NCBI GenBank assembly: GCA_910578845.1
Contig: CAJTSL010000106.1
Coordinates: forward strand, 1 to 5,343
DNA: 5,343 bases
Reading direction: 5' to 3'
Origin: an uncultured Lachnospiraceae bacterium
GTDB taxonomy: Bacteria; Bacillota; Clostridia; Lachnospirales; Lachnospiraceae
In this document: positions 1-5,343 of the stretch, in pieces
Position numbering within the stretch: position 1 is the stretch's first letter
Layout: the number at the start of each line of letters is the position of its first letter
The notes under the pieces: generated by a model
The model's input: only the letters and a program-made list of their open reading frames with translations
Told to the model about the DNA's origin: nothing
Databases searched by the model: none
Program-made: the position numbers and the translations under genes

Positions 1-9
1 GGATGGGAA

Positions 10-501
10 ATGGAGGAACTTACATTACAGGCAAAGGAAGCGAGGAGGGACTACAAGAGGCGGTACCGGATAAGGAACCGGGAGAAAATCAACCGACAGC
101 AGAGAGAATGGCGCGCGGATAATCCCGACAGGGTAAGACGCTACCAGGCGGCATACTGGGAAAAAGCAGCCGCAAAGGCAAAGAATATCAGGGCATCATG
201 GGAAGAATACGGTATTACCCCCGAAAGGCTGGATGAACTGATGGGGATTGTCAAGTCAGGAAAATGTGATGACGTAGTGCTCTCTGCGGCTCGCAGGGCA
301 GATGAAAGCGCTGCAGGTCACATTATCATGTCTGTAAAGGAAAATGTGTCCTATGACATTCTTGAAGCGAAACAGGCGGCAGGTAAAATTGAGAGGATTG
401 CCCTCGGACGCAGTGATTTTTATGGGACGCGCAGGTTGTTCTTTCATTATCTGGACACTGCATTAAAGCGCGTGAAACATATACCAGAAGGCGAATATTA
501 G
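10..501 (+). CDS. Small basic phage-associated protein, function unknown
   Basis: A 163-residue protein of no function I can name. Residues 9-58 are extremely rich in Arg and Lys (for example 'ARRDYKRRYRIRNREKINRQ') and are followed by 'NPDRVRRYQAAYWEKAAAKAK', a helical, positively charged stretch that could bind nucleic acid. Residues 62-163 form a second part: 'YGITPERLDELMGIVKSG' (67-84), then a helix-rich core, then 'DFYGTRRLFFHYLDTALKR' near 136-154. From memory, small proteins with a 'DFYGYRRLFFHYLD' ending occur in prophages of Lachnospiraceae and related Clostridia, so I call it phage-associated. The frame is still open at the left edge of the window (no stop in bases 1-9) and only nine bases precede the ATG, so the true start may lie further left. 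The stop is 18 bases before the next gene, which suggests cotranscription. The reading frame is convincing; the role is not known. Confidence 0.72.
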   Translation: MEELTLQAKEARRDYKRRYRIRNREKINRQQREWRADNPDRVRRYQAAYWEKAAAKAKNIRASWEEYGITPERLDELMGIVKSGKCDDVVLSAARRADESAAGHIIMSVKENVSYDILEAKQAAGKIERIALGRSDFYGTRRLFFHYLDTALKRVKHIPEGEY

Positions 502-507
502 ATTGTC

Positions 508-513
508 AGGAGG
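508..513 (+). promoter_or_regulatory. Ribosome binding site of the 89-aa gene
   Basis: The perfect AGGAGG, six bases before the ATG at 520, fixes the start of the 89-residue gene. It lies in the 18-base gap after the upstream stop codon. Confidence 0.8.
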
Positions 514-519
514 AAAGGT

Positions 520-789
520 ATGGACGCATTGCAGATTATAGCGTTAAAGGAAACGATAGAAAATCAGTTGAGGGAGCAGACAGATGATCTTGTGAAAAAG
601 ATTGCTGCAGGGTGTGAAACGACGGATAGTACAGAAGTAGTCTGTGGAAAAATGGTTGCGAATGCAATTGCAATCTCCGTGAGCCTTAGCCTGGAAGCGG
701 TTCTTGATATACTGACTGATGCAGGACTGGTAAAACCCTGTAGTGAAGATGAACTCAGGAGAAAAAGGCTGTCAGTTGTAAGGCGGTAA
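520..789 (+). CDS. Small hypothetical protein of the phage cluster
   Basis: An 89-residue protein that I do not recognise. It starts with an amphipathic, charged helix ('MDALQIIALKETIENQLREQ', 1-20), continues through 'TDDLVKKIAAGCETTD', and has a mildly hydrophobic segment at about residues 45-68 with 'AIAISVSLSLEAVLDIL'. That segment contains Glu and Asp, so a buried helix in a soluble protein is more likely than a membrane span. The C-terminus is basic ('RRKRLSVVRR'). There are three cysteines (32, 42, 74) with no evident metal-binding spacing. Start choice is well supported: AGGAGG at 508-513 lies six bases before the ATG. It follows the upstream gene by 18 bases in the same direction and precedes the tape measure gene, so it is probably part of one transcript. 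Position and size would fit a small phage morphogenesis or accessory protein, but nothing in the sequence shows that. Confidence 0.68.
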   Translation: MDALQIIALKETIENQLREQTDDLVKKIAAGCETTDSTEVVCGKMVANAIAISVSLSLEAVLDILTDAGLVKPCSEDELRRKRLSVVRR

Positions 790-889
790 AACGGACAGGA
801 TATCGTTGAATGAAATTCCGGTGCATAAGTGGCGTGCATCGCTAACTTGAAAAAGTTACAGGCAGATTTGCAAGGCATCTCTGCTATGT
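790..889 (+). other. Gap without a convincing gene
   Basis: These 100 bases between the 89-residue gene and the tape measure ribosome site hold no reading frame with a usable start. A frame read from 829 to about 903 gives a protein-like stretch ('NLKKLQADLQGISAMW') but it has no start or ribosome site and opens just after a TAA at 826. In many tailed phages the gene before the tape measure is a tail assembly chaperone made by frameshifting; I see no chaperone pair here. The gap may be a scar of lost genes or simply a leader. Confidence 0.4.
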
Positions 890-894
890 GGAGG
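890..894 (+). promoter_or_regulatory. Ribosome binding site deciding the tape measure start
   Basis: GGAGG lies 11 bases before the ATG at 906. The GTG at 888 overlaps this GGAGG and has no comparable site ahead of it, so the ATG at 906 is the better start. Proteins of this family, as I recall them, also begin with 'MAGYDGSI', which matches the ATG start. Confidence 0.7.
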
Positions 895-905
895 TGTCTT
901 TTATT

Positions 906-3773
906 ATGGCAGGTTATGACGGAAGTATAAGGATAAATACACAATTAAATACGCAGAACGCATCGGCACAGCTTATGTCGCTGGAAAATAGGATTATTAA
1001 AACAGCGGATAAGATTGCTTCTTTGCGCGCAAAAATGGACTCTTTGCGAGATGCAAAAATACCTACGCAGGAATATAAGACGATTGAATCTGATATAGCC
1101 AAAGCGGAGCAGGAGCTTAATAAGCTTGTTGAAAAGCAGGCGCAAATGCAGAACGAAGGAAAAGATAGCGGGACTGCATGGGAAAATTTGAATCGAAGAA
1201 TACAGGCAACAAATGATTATATAGAGCAGGCAAAGAGCGAACTGCAAGACCTTGTTAATTCCGGAAAAGCTTTTTCGTTGGGAAAAGATTCACAAGAATA
1301 TGCAAACTATGAGCAACAATTAGGCTATCTCGAAAATGATTACGAAGTGCTACAGCAAAGGCAGAGGGAGATTCTTGAAAGAAATAGAGAAACAAGATCA
1401 AGCTTTAAACGCCTTGCAGATGTAGCTAAAAATGCGCTCAAAAAAATAATAGGTTCGTTTAATAACATGAACAAAAGCACAAAAAGCACAAATGCTTCTT
1501 TAAAATCTGCTTTAAAGGCTATCTTAAAATATGGTCTTGGAATCAGGAGTGTTTATGTACTTATTAATAAATTCAGAAATGCAGTAAAAGAAGGTTTTGC
1601 AAATCTTGCACAATTTTCAGTTCCGGTGAATGAAAGCTTGTCAATGCTTAAATCATCATTGACGCAGCTTAAAAACAGCCTTGCGACAGCATTTGCGCCC
1701 ATTTTGACAGCTATCGTGCCAATGCTAAAGATGCTGATTGACATGGTATCGCAAGCCGCGACTTATGTAGGTATGTTTATAGCCACTCTGACAGGCGCAA
1801 GCAGTTTCACAAAGGCGATAGCGGTACAGGAGGATTACGCTGCATCGCTTGACAAAACAGGAAGCGCAGCAAAGAAAGCGGCGGGGGCACTGGCAAAGTT
1901 TGACGACTTGGACGTATGGAACAAGCCTAGTTCTGGCGGCGGAGGAGCAGGCGCGGGACAAGTTCCTGTAACGGATATGTTTGAGGAAGTTCCGATTGAT
2001 ACTAAAATTGTAAGTTTAGCAGATAAATTCAAGGAAGTCATGTCAAGTCTTTTTGCACCATTTAAAGAAGCATGGTTCCGCGATGGTGAGTCGGTGATGG
2101 ATTCATGGAAATATGCCCTTCAAGAAACGCAAAATCTAATGAAAGATATAGGGCGCGATTTTCTTACCATGTGGAGTGAGGAAGCAACAATTACTATGCT
2201 ATCTGATATTTTGCATATTTGGAGCGATATCGAACTTGTTATTGGAAATTTAACCAAGGGGCTTAGAGAGGCATGGAATACAAATGATATCGGTTTGAAG
2301 ATCCTTGCAAATATACGGGATATATTTGCAATTATTATTGAGCATATACGAAATGCGGCAGATTATACAGTGACTTGGAGTGAAAATCTTGACTTTTACC
2401 CATTGTTAGAATCCGTAAATGGGCTATTGGAGGCATTGCAACCACTTGCAGACAATATCGGTTTGGGGTTGGAATGGTTTTATACAAATGTTTTGCTCCC
2501 AATAGCCGCATGGACAATCGAAGATGCAATACCGGCATTTCTTGATATGCTTTCAGCGGGATTAGATGCATTAAATGCTGTATTAGATGTATTTAAACCT
2601 CTAGGAACTTGGCTGTGGGAAAATTTTTTGCAACCGTTGGGTGAATGGACTGGCGAAATGATTGTATCTGCCATGAAAACAATAACAGATTTATTAACAA
2701 AGTTGGGAGATTGGATATCGGAGCATTCAGAAGCAATCCAAAAGTTTATTTCAATAGCTGCTCCAATTGCTGGGATTGTATTGGCGATTGCAAATGCAGG
2801 AACAATTTTATCAGCAGCAATAGGAATATTAAGCGGAGTACTTGCAGCATTGACCTCTCCCGTCACACTGGTTATTGCCGGAATAGCTGCGCTTGCAGCA
2901 GGCTTTGTTTATCTCTACGAGCAGAGCGAAGAATTTAAGGCTTTTGTTGATGGACTTGGTGGGAGGATAAAAGCCTTGTGGGAGCAGAATTTAAAACCCA
3001 TTTTTGAAAATCTGTTTGAAATGTTCGGACTGTTGGGTGAAGTAATAACGGTATTTTGGGAAGAAATATTGCAGCCTATCTTGTCATGGGCGATGGAAGT
3101 CCTTGCGCCAACGATAGCTGATGTATGTGATATTGTTTTTAGTCAAGTCGAAAATGTGATTAAAATGATAACTGCTTACATCAATGGAATTATTGATGTT
3201 GTTAAGGGCGTAATAAACATACTTATTGGTATTGCAAAAGGTGACTGGCAGCGCGTTTGGGACGGATTTGCAGGCGTGCTTGAAGGTGTATCTGGAATTA
3301 TAAAAGGAATAATAAACGGAATTATAGGCGCTATAGAAGCAATGGCAAACGGAGTTGTGGCAGGAATAAACACAGTAATACGCGCATTAAACAGCTTAAG
3401 TTTTGACTTGCCGACATGGCTGCCCGGAGACCTGGGCGGAAAATCGCTTAGTCTTAATATAGGCGAAATCCCCAAAGTAAACATCCCGCGCCTTGCCACC
3501 GGCGCAGTAATTCGCGGAGGCAATCCATTCATGGCGGTGCTAGGTGACCAGCCGGCGGGTAAAGTGAACATAGAAGCTCCGTCCGACCTCATTAAAGAGA
3601 TGGCAAGACAGGGAATCAGGGAAGAATTATCCAATGTGGACTTTGGAAGAAGTACCAGCCAGGTCATTTCTCTCAATATCAATGGGGAGGAGTTTGCCCG
3701 ATTGACACTGGGAGATTTTCTGCAGGAAATGGGCAGGAAGGGCTATGATGTACAGGTATTGGGTGTCAATTAG
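906..3773 (+). CDS. Phage tail tape measure protein
   Basis: Tape measure protein of a long-tailed (siphovirus- or myovirus-type) prophage: it fills the growing tail tube, sets tail length and helps DNA cross the host membrane. The product is 955 aa from the ATG (961 aa if the GTG at 888 were used). Positions below use the ATG. Residues about 15-185 form a charged coiled coil rich in Glu, Gln and Lys. Residues about 260-300 are hydrophobic ('ILTAIVPMLKMLIDMV'). A Gly/Ala linker ('SSGGGGAGAG') lies near 342-351. The middle part carries repeated Trp/Pro elements such as 'LWENFLQPLGEW' (570-581) and 'FWEEILQPILSW' (717-728). Long hydrophobic segments cover about 613-670 and 748-825, typical of tape measures. 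Residues about 854-892 contain the signature 'IPRLATGAVIRGGNPFMAVL' followed by GDQ and 'NIEAPSDLI', which I associate with tape measures of Clostridia. I see no peptidase or lysozyme motif. No tail gene follows intact, so it is probably a remnant. The coding frame is undamaged. Confidence 0.93.
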   Translation: MAGYDGSIRINTQLNTQNASAQLMSLENRIIKTADKIASLRAKMDSLRDAKIPTQEYKTIESDIAKAEQELNKLVEKQAQMQNEGKDSGTAWENLNRRIQATNDYIEQAKSELQDLVNSGKAFSLGKDSQEYANYEQQLGYLENDYEVLQQRQREILERNRETRSSFKRLADVAKNALKKIIGSFNNMNKSTKSTNASLKSALKAILKYGLGIRSVYVLINKFRNAVKEGFANLAQFSVPVNESLSMLKSSLTQLKNSLATAFAPILTAIVPMLKMLIDMVSQAATYVGMFIATLTGASSFTKAIAVQEDYAASLDKTGSAAKKAAGALAKFDDLDVWNKPSSGGGGAGAGQVPVTDMFEEVPIDTKIVSLADKFKEVMSSLFAPFKEAWFRDGESVMDSWKYALQETQNLMKDIGRDFLTMWSEEATITMLSDILHIWSDIELVIGNLTKGLREAWNTNDIGLKILANIRDIFAIIIEHIRNAADYTVTWSENLDFYPLLESVNGLLEALQPLADNIGLGLEWFYTNVLLPIAAWTIEDAIPAFLDMLSAGLDALNAVLDVFKPLGTWLWENFLQPLGEWTGEMIVSAMKTITDLLTKLGDWISEHSEAIQKFISIAAPIAGIVLAIANAGTILSAAIGILSGVLAALTSPVTLVIAGIAALAAGFVYLYEQSEEFKAFVDGLGGRIKALWEQNLKPIFENLFEMFGLLGEVITVFWEEILQPILSWAMEVLAPTIADVCDIVFSQVENVIKMITAYINGIIDVVKGVINILIGIAKGDWQRVWDGFAGVLEGVSGIIKGIINGIIGAIEAMANGVVAGINTVIRALNSLSFDLPTWLPGDLGGKSLSLNIGEIPKVNIPRLATGAVIRGGNPFMAVLGDQPAGKVNIEAPSDLIKEMARQGIREELSNVDFGRSTSQVISLNINGEEFARLTLGDFLQEMGRKGYDVQVLGVN

Positions 3774-3779
3774 GGGGAG
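3774..3779 (+). promoter_or_regulatory. Ribosome binding site just after the tape measure stop
   Basis: GGGGAG directly follows the tape measure stop codon and is five bases before a TTG at 3785. In an intact tail operon this would drive the next gene. Here it serves only an 18-codon frame, which supports a truncated gene at this point. Confidence 0.5.
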
Positions 3780-3784
3780 TTTGC

Positions 3785-3841
3785 TTGTACATAAAAAGAC
3801 TATTTCGAGATAACGTAAGAAAAGGCGCAGTAGTATTTTAA
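3785..3841 (+). pseudogene. Probable truncated start of the next tail gene
   Basis: A TTG start at 3785, preceded by GGGGAG, opens a frame reading 'MYIKRLFRDNVRKGAVVF' and then a stop at 3839-3841. The tight spacing behind the tape measure gene (11 bases) is what an operonic tail gene would show. Eighteen residues are too few for a tail protein, and the sequence right after it changes character (see the integrase-like remnant). I infer that the first codons of the gene following the tape measure, often a distal tail protein, were cut off by a deletion ending near 3836-3845. The peptide itself is too short to assign to a family. The alternative is that it is a chance frame in a spacer. Confidence 0.35.
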
Positions 3842-3976
3842 CTGCACCGGCCGATCGCCTTATCCAGTTTAAGAAACTGTTTGGATTATGGTACTAAAAC
3901 GGTACTAAAAAATCATGTAGACAGAAAAATCAGAGGAAAAAGACGTGTAAAAGTCTGTAAAATCAACGAAAAATAG
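3842..3976 (+). pseudogene. Possible 3' remnant of a tyrosine integrase gene
   Basis: Two overlapping frames look like pieces of an integrase C-terminus. The frame read from 3841 gives 'TAPADRLIQFKKLFG' and soon stops at 3892-3894. The frame ending at the TAG at 3974-3976 gives 'DYGTKTVLKNHVDRKIRG' from 3884 and then a very basic tail ending 'KVCKINEK'. A '(Y)GTKTVLK' tail after a short helix is something I associate with tyrosine integrases of Firmicute prophages and integrative elements. If both pieces belong together, a small indel near 3884 shifts the frame. No catalytic residues (the Arg, His and Tyr box) remain, so the piece would be non-functional. An integrase end next to chromosomal DNA is where one expects it in an element. 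The assignment rests on a short remembered pattern and is tentative. Confidence 0.3.
3890..3911 (+). repeat. Tandem 11-bp direct repeat GGTACTAAAAM
   Basis: GGTACTAAAAC (3890-3900) is followed immediately by GGTACTAAAAA (3901-3911), ten of eleven bases identical. A second pair, TGTAAAA at 3946-3952 and 3956-3962, lies 10 bases apart. Within the putative integrase remnant the first pair is read as 'GTKTVLK'. Such short repeats at the end of an integrase gene could be arm-type integrase binding sites, but could equally be a by-product of the coding sequence. Confidence 0.5.
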
Positions 3977-4054
3977 GGTAAAAATGAGGACAAAGGGGTT
4001 CAATCATTCAATTAGTATAATCATCTAAACAAGGATTTGTCGTTGAATGAGCCA
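3977..4054. other. Spacer between element remnant and neighbouring gene
   Basis: AT-rich sequence with no gene on either strand. It is the likely place for an attachment-site remnant, since it lies between the putative integrase end and the neighbour's stem-loop, but no second copy of a core is present in the window to define one. A TATAAT at 4016-4021 has no -35 partner at proper spacing and no gene behind it. Confidence 0.35.
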
Positions 4055-4111
4055 ATACGAAAGAACCGGCGCAAAACAAACGAATGTCGTTTTGCACCGG
4101 TTCCTTCGTAT
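4055..4111 (-). terminator. Long stem-loop downstream of the DUF4179 gene
   Basis: The arms 4055-4077 and 4089-4111 are inverted repeats of 23 bases around an 11-base loop, starting with ATACGAA and ending with TTCGTAT. The two positions that do not match are A-C and C-A on the plus strand but become U-G and G-U pairs in RNA made from the minus strand, giving an unbroken 23-bp stem. It begins 62 bases beyond the stop of the minus-strand gene. No run of T follows the stem on either strand, so it is not a textbook intrinsic terminator. It may instead work as an mRNA 3'-end stabiliser, or be a small repeat element. Confidence 0.6.
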
Positions 4112-4173
4112 CAACTCCTATCACTACGGACAACAGATGCCCAGATCACAGGTTCCGCCAAAAATCTTCCCGC

Positions 4174-5343
4174 TCACGCTACCTGTATTTCCCTGGCAAT
4201 GACAGCCCTGTCTGCAGCGCTGCTGCTCATTCCTTCCTGCTCCATCTGAATCCAGTCATCAAAATTGTCAAAAATAAAGACGTACAGTGTATTTATCGTT
4301 TTCCCCTGGACAGCAAATCCGGCTCTGCCTGCTATTTCCGTATCTGCGTAAAGCATTTCGCCGTCCTGATCAAAGCAGATCGTGTAGCAGGGCTCATAAG
4401 ACCACCCAAGCAGTTCAAACATCTCCGCATCCGTCATATCAGGATCTTCTGAAAGCAGTTTTTCCCGCCTGTCGTCTGTCAGTTCTCTCTGTTCTCCCGG
4501 TGTCGTCGTGTGGACGATCACCTGATACGGCGATACCACGACATCTTCAAGCGCAATATTCCCCGCCTTCTCACCTACTTCGATCGTTTTTACATCGGTT
4601 CCGTTTACCTCAAACGGAACAGTGATGTTCCAGCTGCCATCTGTCCAGTGCGATGCGGATATTTGCTCGCTGTCAAGCATCCTGTCATCATCATAACCGA
4701 GACCGGTTACATTTAAGTTCAGTTCTCCGCTGCCCGCATGTTTCTCTGCAAGATCTATCTTCAGCATGCCTGCAAATGTATGGCTGTCGATCACCTCGCC
4801 ATCAAACGTATTTTCGATCCATTCGGGCGCACTTCCATCCACACTCCATGTCCCGTCTATATAAAAACCTGCGGCTGTCCTGCCATCTGCGGCTTTCATA
4901 CTGGTATAATGTTCGGGAATGTGTGTAAAATCAGCATTTTCCGATGCAATGTTCACTGTAAGGAATATGGAATATCCATCGCAGTAGGCCTCTGATGCAG
5001 TCAGCGTGATCCCCTGATCTGATACGGTATAGTCCGATGTGTCCAAATTTCCCGCAGGGTCTTCATTTGTGAGGACAGTTTTCTTGTCCGTATAGTCTCC
5101 CGAATATCTGGCGTCATCCTCGACCTTCTCAAAAATCTTTCCGATCAGTGGGATCTTTGCTGCAAGCACCGGATTAAAATATCCCAGTCCACCGATTCCG
5201 ATCACTGCAGCTGCCACTGCAGCTGCCGCACATGTTCCTATTTTACCGAATTTCTTCATTTTATCCTTCCCCCTTCTATGTAACCGGATTTCTCTGTCAC
5301 TTATTTCAGGAGCAAGAGCCTGCTTTAAGATTTGATCCAATTT
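4174..5343 (-). CDS. DUF4179 anti-sigma-like membrane protein, 5' partial
   Basis: Single-pass membrane protein of the DUF4179 type, a family commonly encoded behind ECF sigma factors and thought to act as anti-sigma factors that hold the sigma factor at the membrane until a signal arrives. The visible part is 388 residues from a TTG at 5340 (389 codons to the window edge); no stop precedes it, so the start probably lies beyond the edge. Residues 1-33 are a short cytoplasmic part ('LKQALAPEISDREIRLHRR' is typical of the family). Residues about 35-60 are the Ala/Gly-rich membrane span. The adjoining 'NPVLAAKIPLIGKIFEKVE' (56-74) and 'SGDYT' match the start of the extracytoplasmic domain as I remember it. 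The beta-rich outer part includes 'ITLTASEAYCDGYSIFLTVN' (111-130); Cys120, Cys318 and Cys322 are outside the membrane. The gene converges on the phage genes and is richer in GC than most of the tape measure. The family call is firm; the signal and partner are not visible. Confidence 0.85.
   Translation of the reverse strand, partial: KLDQILKQALAPEISDREIRLHRRGKDKMKKFGKIGTCAAAAVAAAVIGIGGLGYFNPVLAAKIPLIGKIFEKVEDDARYSGDYTDKKTVLTNEDPAGNLDTSDYTVSDQGITLTASEAYCDGYSIFLTVNIASENADFTHIPEHYTSMKAADGRTAAGFYIDGTWSVDGSAPEWIENTFDGEVIDSHTFAGMLKIDLAEKHAGSGELNLNVTGLGYDDDRMLDSEQISASHWTDGSWNITVPFEVNGTDVKTIEVGEKAGNIALEDVVVSPYQVIVHTTTPGEQRELTDDRREKLLSEDPDMTDAEMFELLGWSYEPCYTICFDQDGEMLYADTEIAGRAGFAVQGKTINTLYVFIFDNFDDWIQMEQEGMSSSAADRAVIAREIQVA
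5265..5277 (-). promoter_or_regulatory. Strong internal ribosome-site-like sequence before an in-frame ATG
   Basis: On the minus strand AGAAGGGGGAAGG lies just ahead of an in-frame ATG at 5259; the GGGGG run ends nine bases before it. Initiation there would give a 361-residue form starting 'MKKFGKIG' directly before the membrane span and lacking the cytoplasmic part. It may be a true second start, or a coincidence of Arg-Gly-Lys codons ('RRGKDK'). Confidence 0.45.

Noticed and set aside
829..903. Protein-like frame containing 'NLKKLQADLQGISAMW' before the tape measure, as a frameshifted tail chaperone end.
   Set aside because: It has no start codon with a ribosome site, no slippery sequence linking it to the 89-aa gene, and it opens right after a stop.
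888..905. GTG at 888 as start of the tape measure gene (961 aa).
   Set aside because: It overlaps the GGAGG that serves the ATG at 906 and has no ribosome site of its own; the ATG gives the usual family start 'MAGYDG'.
564..3682. Minus-strand frames of 62-168 codons under the 89-aa and tape measure genes.
   Set aside because: They are shadows of the coding frames on the plus strand, with no ribosome sites and low-plausibility composition.
4016..4021. TATAAT on the plus strand as a promoter -10 box.
   Set aside because: There is no -35-like hexamer at 16-18 bases and no plus-strand gene downstream, which runs antisense to the DUF4179 gene.
803..4050. The 11-base string TCGTTGAATGA occurs at 803-813 and again at 4040-4050, flanking the tape measure gene like an attachment-site pair.
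   Set aside because: A few 11-base matches are expected by chance in a window of this size, and the left copy lies between phage-type genes rather than at a boundary.
4037..4995. Several plus-strand frames of 68-122 codons opposite the DUF4179 gene.
   Set aside because: They lack ribosome sites, have unnatural composition rich in Ser, Arg, Cys and His, and lie antisense to a well-supported gene.
1..5343. CRISPR arrays, tRNA or rRNA genes, insertion sequences and toxin-antitoxin or defence genes.
   Set aside because: I found no regularly spaced repeats, no cloverleaf-like or rRNA-like sequence, no transposase and no recognisable defence domain in either strand.

Overview
The window looks like the ragged right-hand end of a prophage, or prophage remnant, sitting next to an ordinary chromosomal gene of a Firmicute. 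Strong AGGAGG-type ribosome sites, moderate-to-low GC, a tape measure protein with the 'IPRLATGAVI...NPFMAVLGDQ' C-terminal signature and a DUF4179-type anti-sigma factor together point to the Clostridia, most likely Lachnospiraceae. The family assignment is inference from remembered protein families, not from a search.

Bases 1-789 hold two small plus-strand genes. The first (163 aa) is a basic, R/K-rich protein ending in a 'DFYGTRRLFFHYLD' segment. The second (89 aa) is an unrecognised mostly helical protein with its own good ribosome site. After a gap of about 116 bases without a convincing gene comes the dominant feature, a phage tail tape measure protein of about 955 aa (906-3773).

The expected continuation of a tail operon (distal tail protein, tail-associated lysin, baseplate genes) is missing. 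After the tape measure stop there is a good ribosome site and an 18-codon reading frame that then stops (3785-3841). This is followed by sequence that resembles the broken 3' end of a tyrosine integrase, with a 'DYGTKTVLK' tail and stop at 3976. I read this as a deletion that joined the start of the next tail gene to the end of the integrase gene, leaving a defective element. Between about 3977 and 4054 I see no gene.

From 4055 on, the sequence belongs to the neighbouring minus-strand unit. It holds a 23-bp stem-loop whose two imperfections become G-U pairs only in the minus-strand RNA, then a membrane-anchored DUF4179 anti-sigma-like protein (4174 to the right edge, 5' end outside the window). 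Its partner sigma factor would be expected just beyond the right edge. The phage genes and this gene converge and are probably functionally unrelated: the first are tail assembly leftovers, the second is host envelope-stress type regulation.
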